This document shows positions 63,677 to 64,000 of a DNA stretch of 64,000 nucleotides, piece after piece. A program made the position numbers and the translations under genes. The stretch's first letter is position 1. The number at the start of each line of letters is the position of its first letter. The stretch comes from Gossypium raimondii (lineage: Eukaryota > Streptophyta > Magnoliopsida > Malvales > Malvaceae). The notes beneath the pieces are model-generated. The model ran no database searches and was not told the origin of the DNA. It was given only the letters and a program-made list of their open reading frames with translations. The stretch covers positions 63,001,980-63,065,979 of the forward strand of contig NC_068575.1 of assembly GCF_025698545.1 (NCBI RefSeq), written 5' to 3'.

Positions 63677-64000
63677 ATGCGATTCTCAGTCCAACATCCT
63701 TTGAACATTATAATGATATGGATGTTGCTGATGTTTGCTTCATGTTTCTCCCCTGCCTCCTCTGCTCTTCTATCCTTCGGATCCCGCCTTAAGTGTGGAA
63801 CTAATAACGAAACCTCCCAGAGATTCGTTAGGAGTGTTGACAAAGTGATGGGAGCTTTGTCCAAATTAATTGCTGCTCAGGGCTGGGGAACCTTCTCTGA
63901 TGTGGATCCACCCTTCACTGTCTTTGGATTAGGCCAATGCTATCAACATGTCAACGGAAAAGGTTGTAAACTCTGTTTCAATACAGCCAGAGAAGAACTT
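63677..64000 (+). CDS. DUF26/Gnk2-domain protein, probably a cysteine-rich receptor-like kinase; 3' part outside the window
   Basis: The frame from ATG 63677 is open to the window end (108 codons). It starts with a hydrophobic signal peptide (IIMIWMLLMFASCF, ending near SSA at 27-29) and is followed by a secreted domain. The stretch CYQHVNGKGCKLC has the C-X8-C-X2-C spacing of the Gnk2/DUF26 domain found in cysteine-rich receptor-like kinases (CRKs), cysteine-rich secretory proteins and plasmodesmata-localised PDLPs. The FGLGQC context recalls the CRK2/CRK42 branch, but the second domain, membrane segment and kinase lie beyond the edge, so the subfamily is unproved. The minus-strand frames here are shadows. 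Confidence 0.78.
   Translation, partial: MRFSVQHPLNIIMIWMLLMFASCFSPASSALLSFGSRLKCGTNNETSQRFVRSVDKVMGALSKLIAAQGWGTFSDVDPPFTVFGLGQCYQHVNGKGCKLCFNTAREEL

Noticed and set aside
63565..63864. 99-codon minus-strand open frame
   Set aside because: Lies opposite the signal peptide and DUF26 start of the plus-strand gene, which has a TATA box and family motif.
1..64000. CRISPR arrays, bacterial operons, tRNA or rRNA genes
   Set aside because: The sequence is clearly plant nuclear DNA; I saw no array of direct repeats with spacers and no tRNA or rRNA signature.

Overview
The window is nuclear DNA of a dicot plant. Genes have many short exons, GT-AG introns and strongly AT-rich spacers, and much of the spacer DNA is LTR-retrotransposon debris. 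Three LTRs of one type, beginning TGTAACRRCYC and ending GGGTGTTACA, resemble Tekay/Del-type Gypsy LTRs abundant in cotton. The CACACGGGCGTGTG palindrome inside one of them also suggests Gossypium or another Malvaceae. The genus is an inference; the dicot call is secure.

Layout. Six gene models close exactly at the codon level after splicing by eye, and a seventh gene runs off the right edge. (1) 158-13098 (+): a group IVa cyclic-nucleotide-gated channel (CNGC19/20 type), 12 coding exons, 770 aa. (2) 14013-15501 (+): a phosphoglycerate-mutase-fold protein with a twin-arginine thylakoid-lumen type leader, lacking both catalytic histidines. (3) 17131-16437 (-): a short R2R3-MYB with the bHLH-binding signature and one intron. 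(4) 25998-29690 (+): plastid DXR, second enzyme of the MEP isoprenoid pathway, carrying a tandem duplication of the end of exon 2. (5) 41924-30472 (-): PANK2, a fusion of type II pantothenate kinase and DUF89 phosphatase, 22 exons, one GC-AG intron. (6) 58654-62007 (+): a BOR1-like borate exporter with a 1-nt frameshift and a 7-residue deletion of a conserved motif. (7) 63677-64000+ (+): the start of a DUF26/Gnk2 protein, probably a cysteine-rich receptor-like kinase or secreted relative.

The repeat-rich blocks are 19.8-25.3 kb and 46.1-55.5 kb. They hold three solo LTRs with recognisable target-site duplications (20164-22352, 47746-50520, 53750-55488), a decayed internally deleted Copia element with both LTRs (46121-51305) into which the second solo LTR inserted, a Gypsy gag remnant on the minus strand (about 23450-24290), a Copia RNase H tail (about 53130-53230) and two foldback elements.

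The genes are not an operon or an obvious cluster; they are ordinary neighbours. I found no convincing new multi-gene system. The observations most worth checking are the pseudoenzyme-like active site of gene 2, the DXR exon duplication, the BOR lesions together with ATG-TAA minimal uORFs in its presumed leader, and the hairpin-unit arrays at comparable places in the three solo LTRs.
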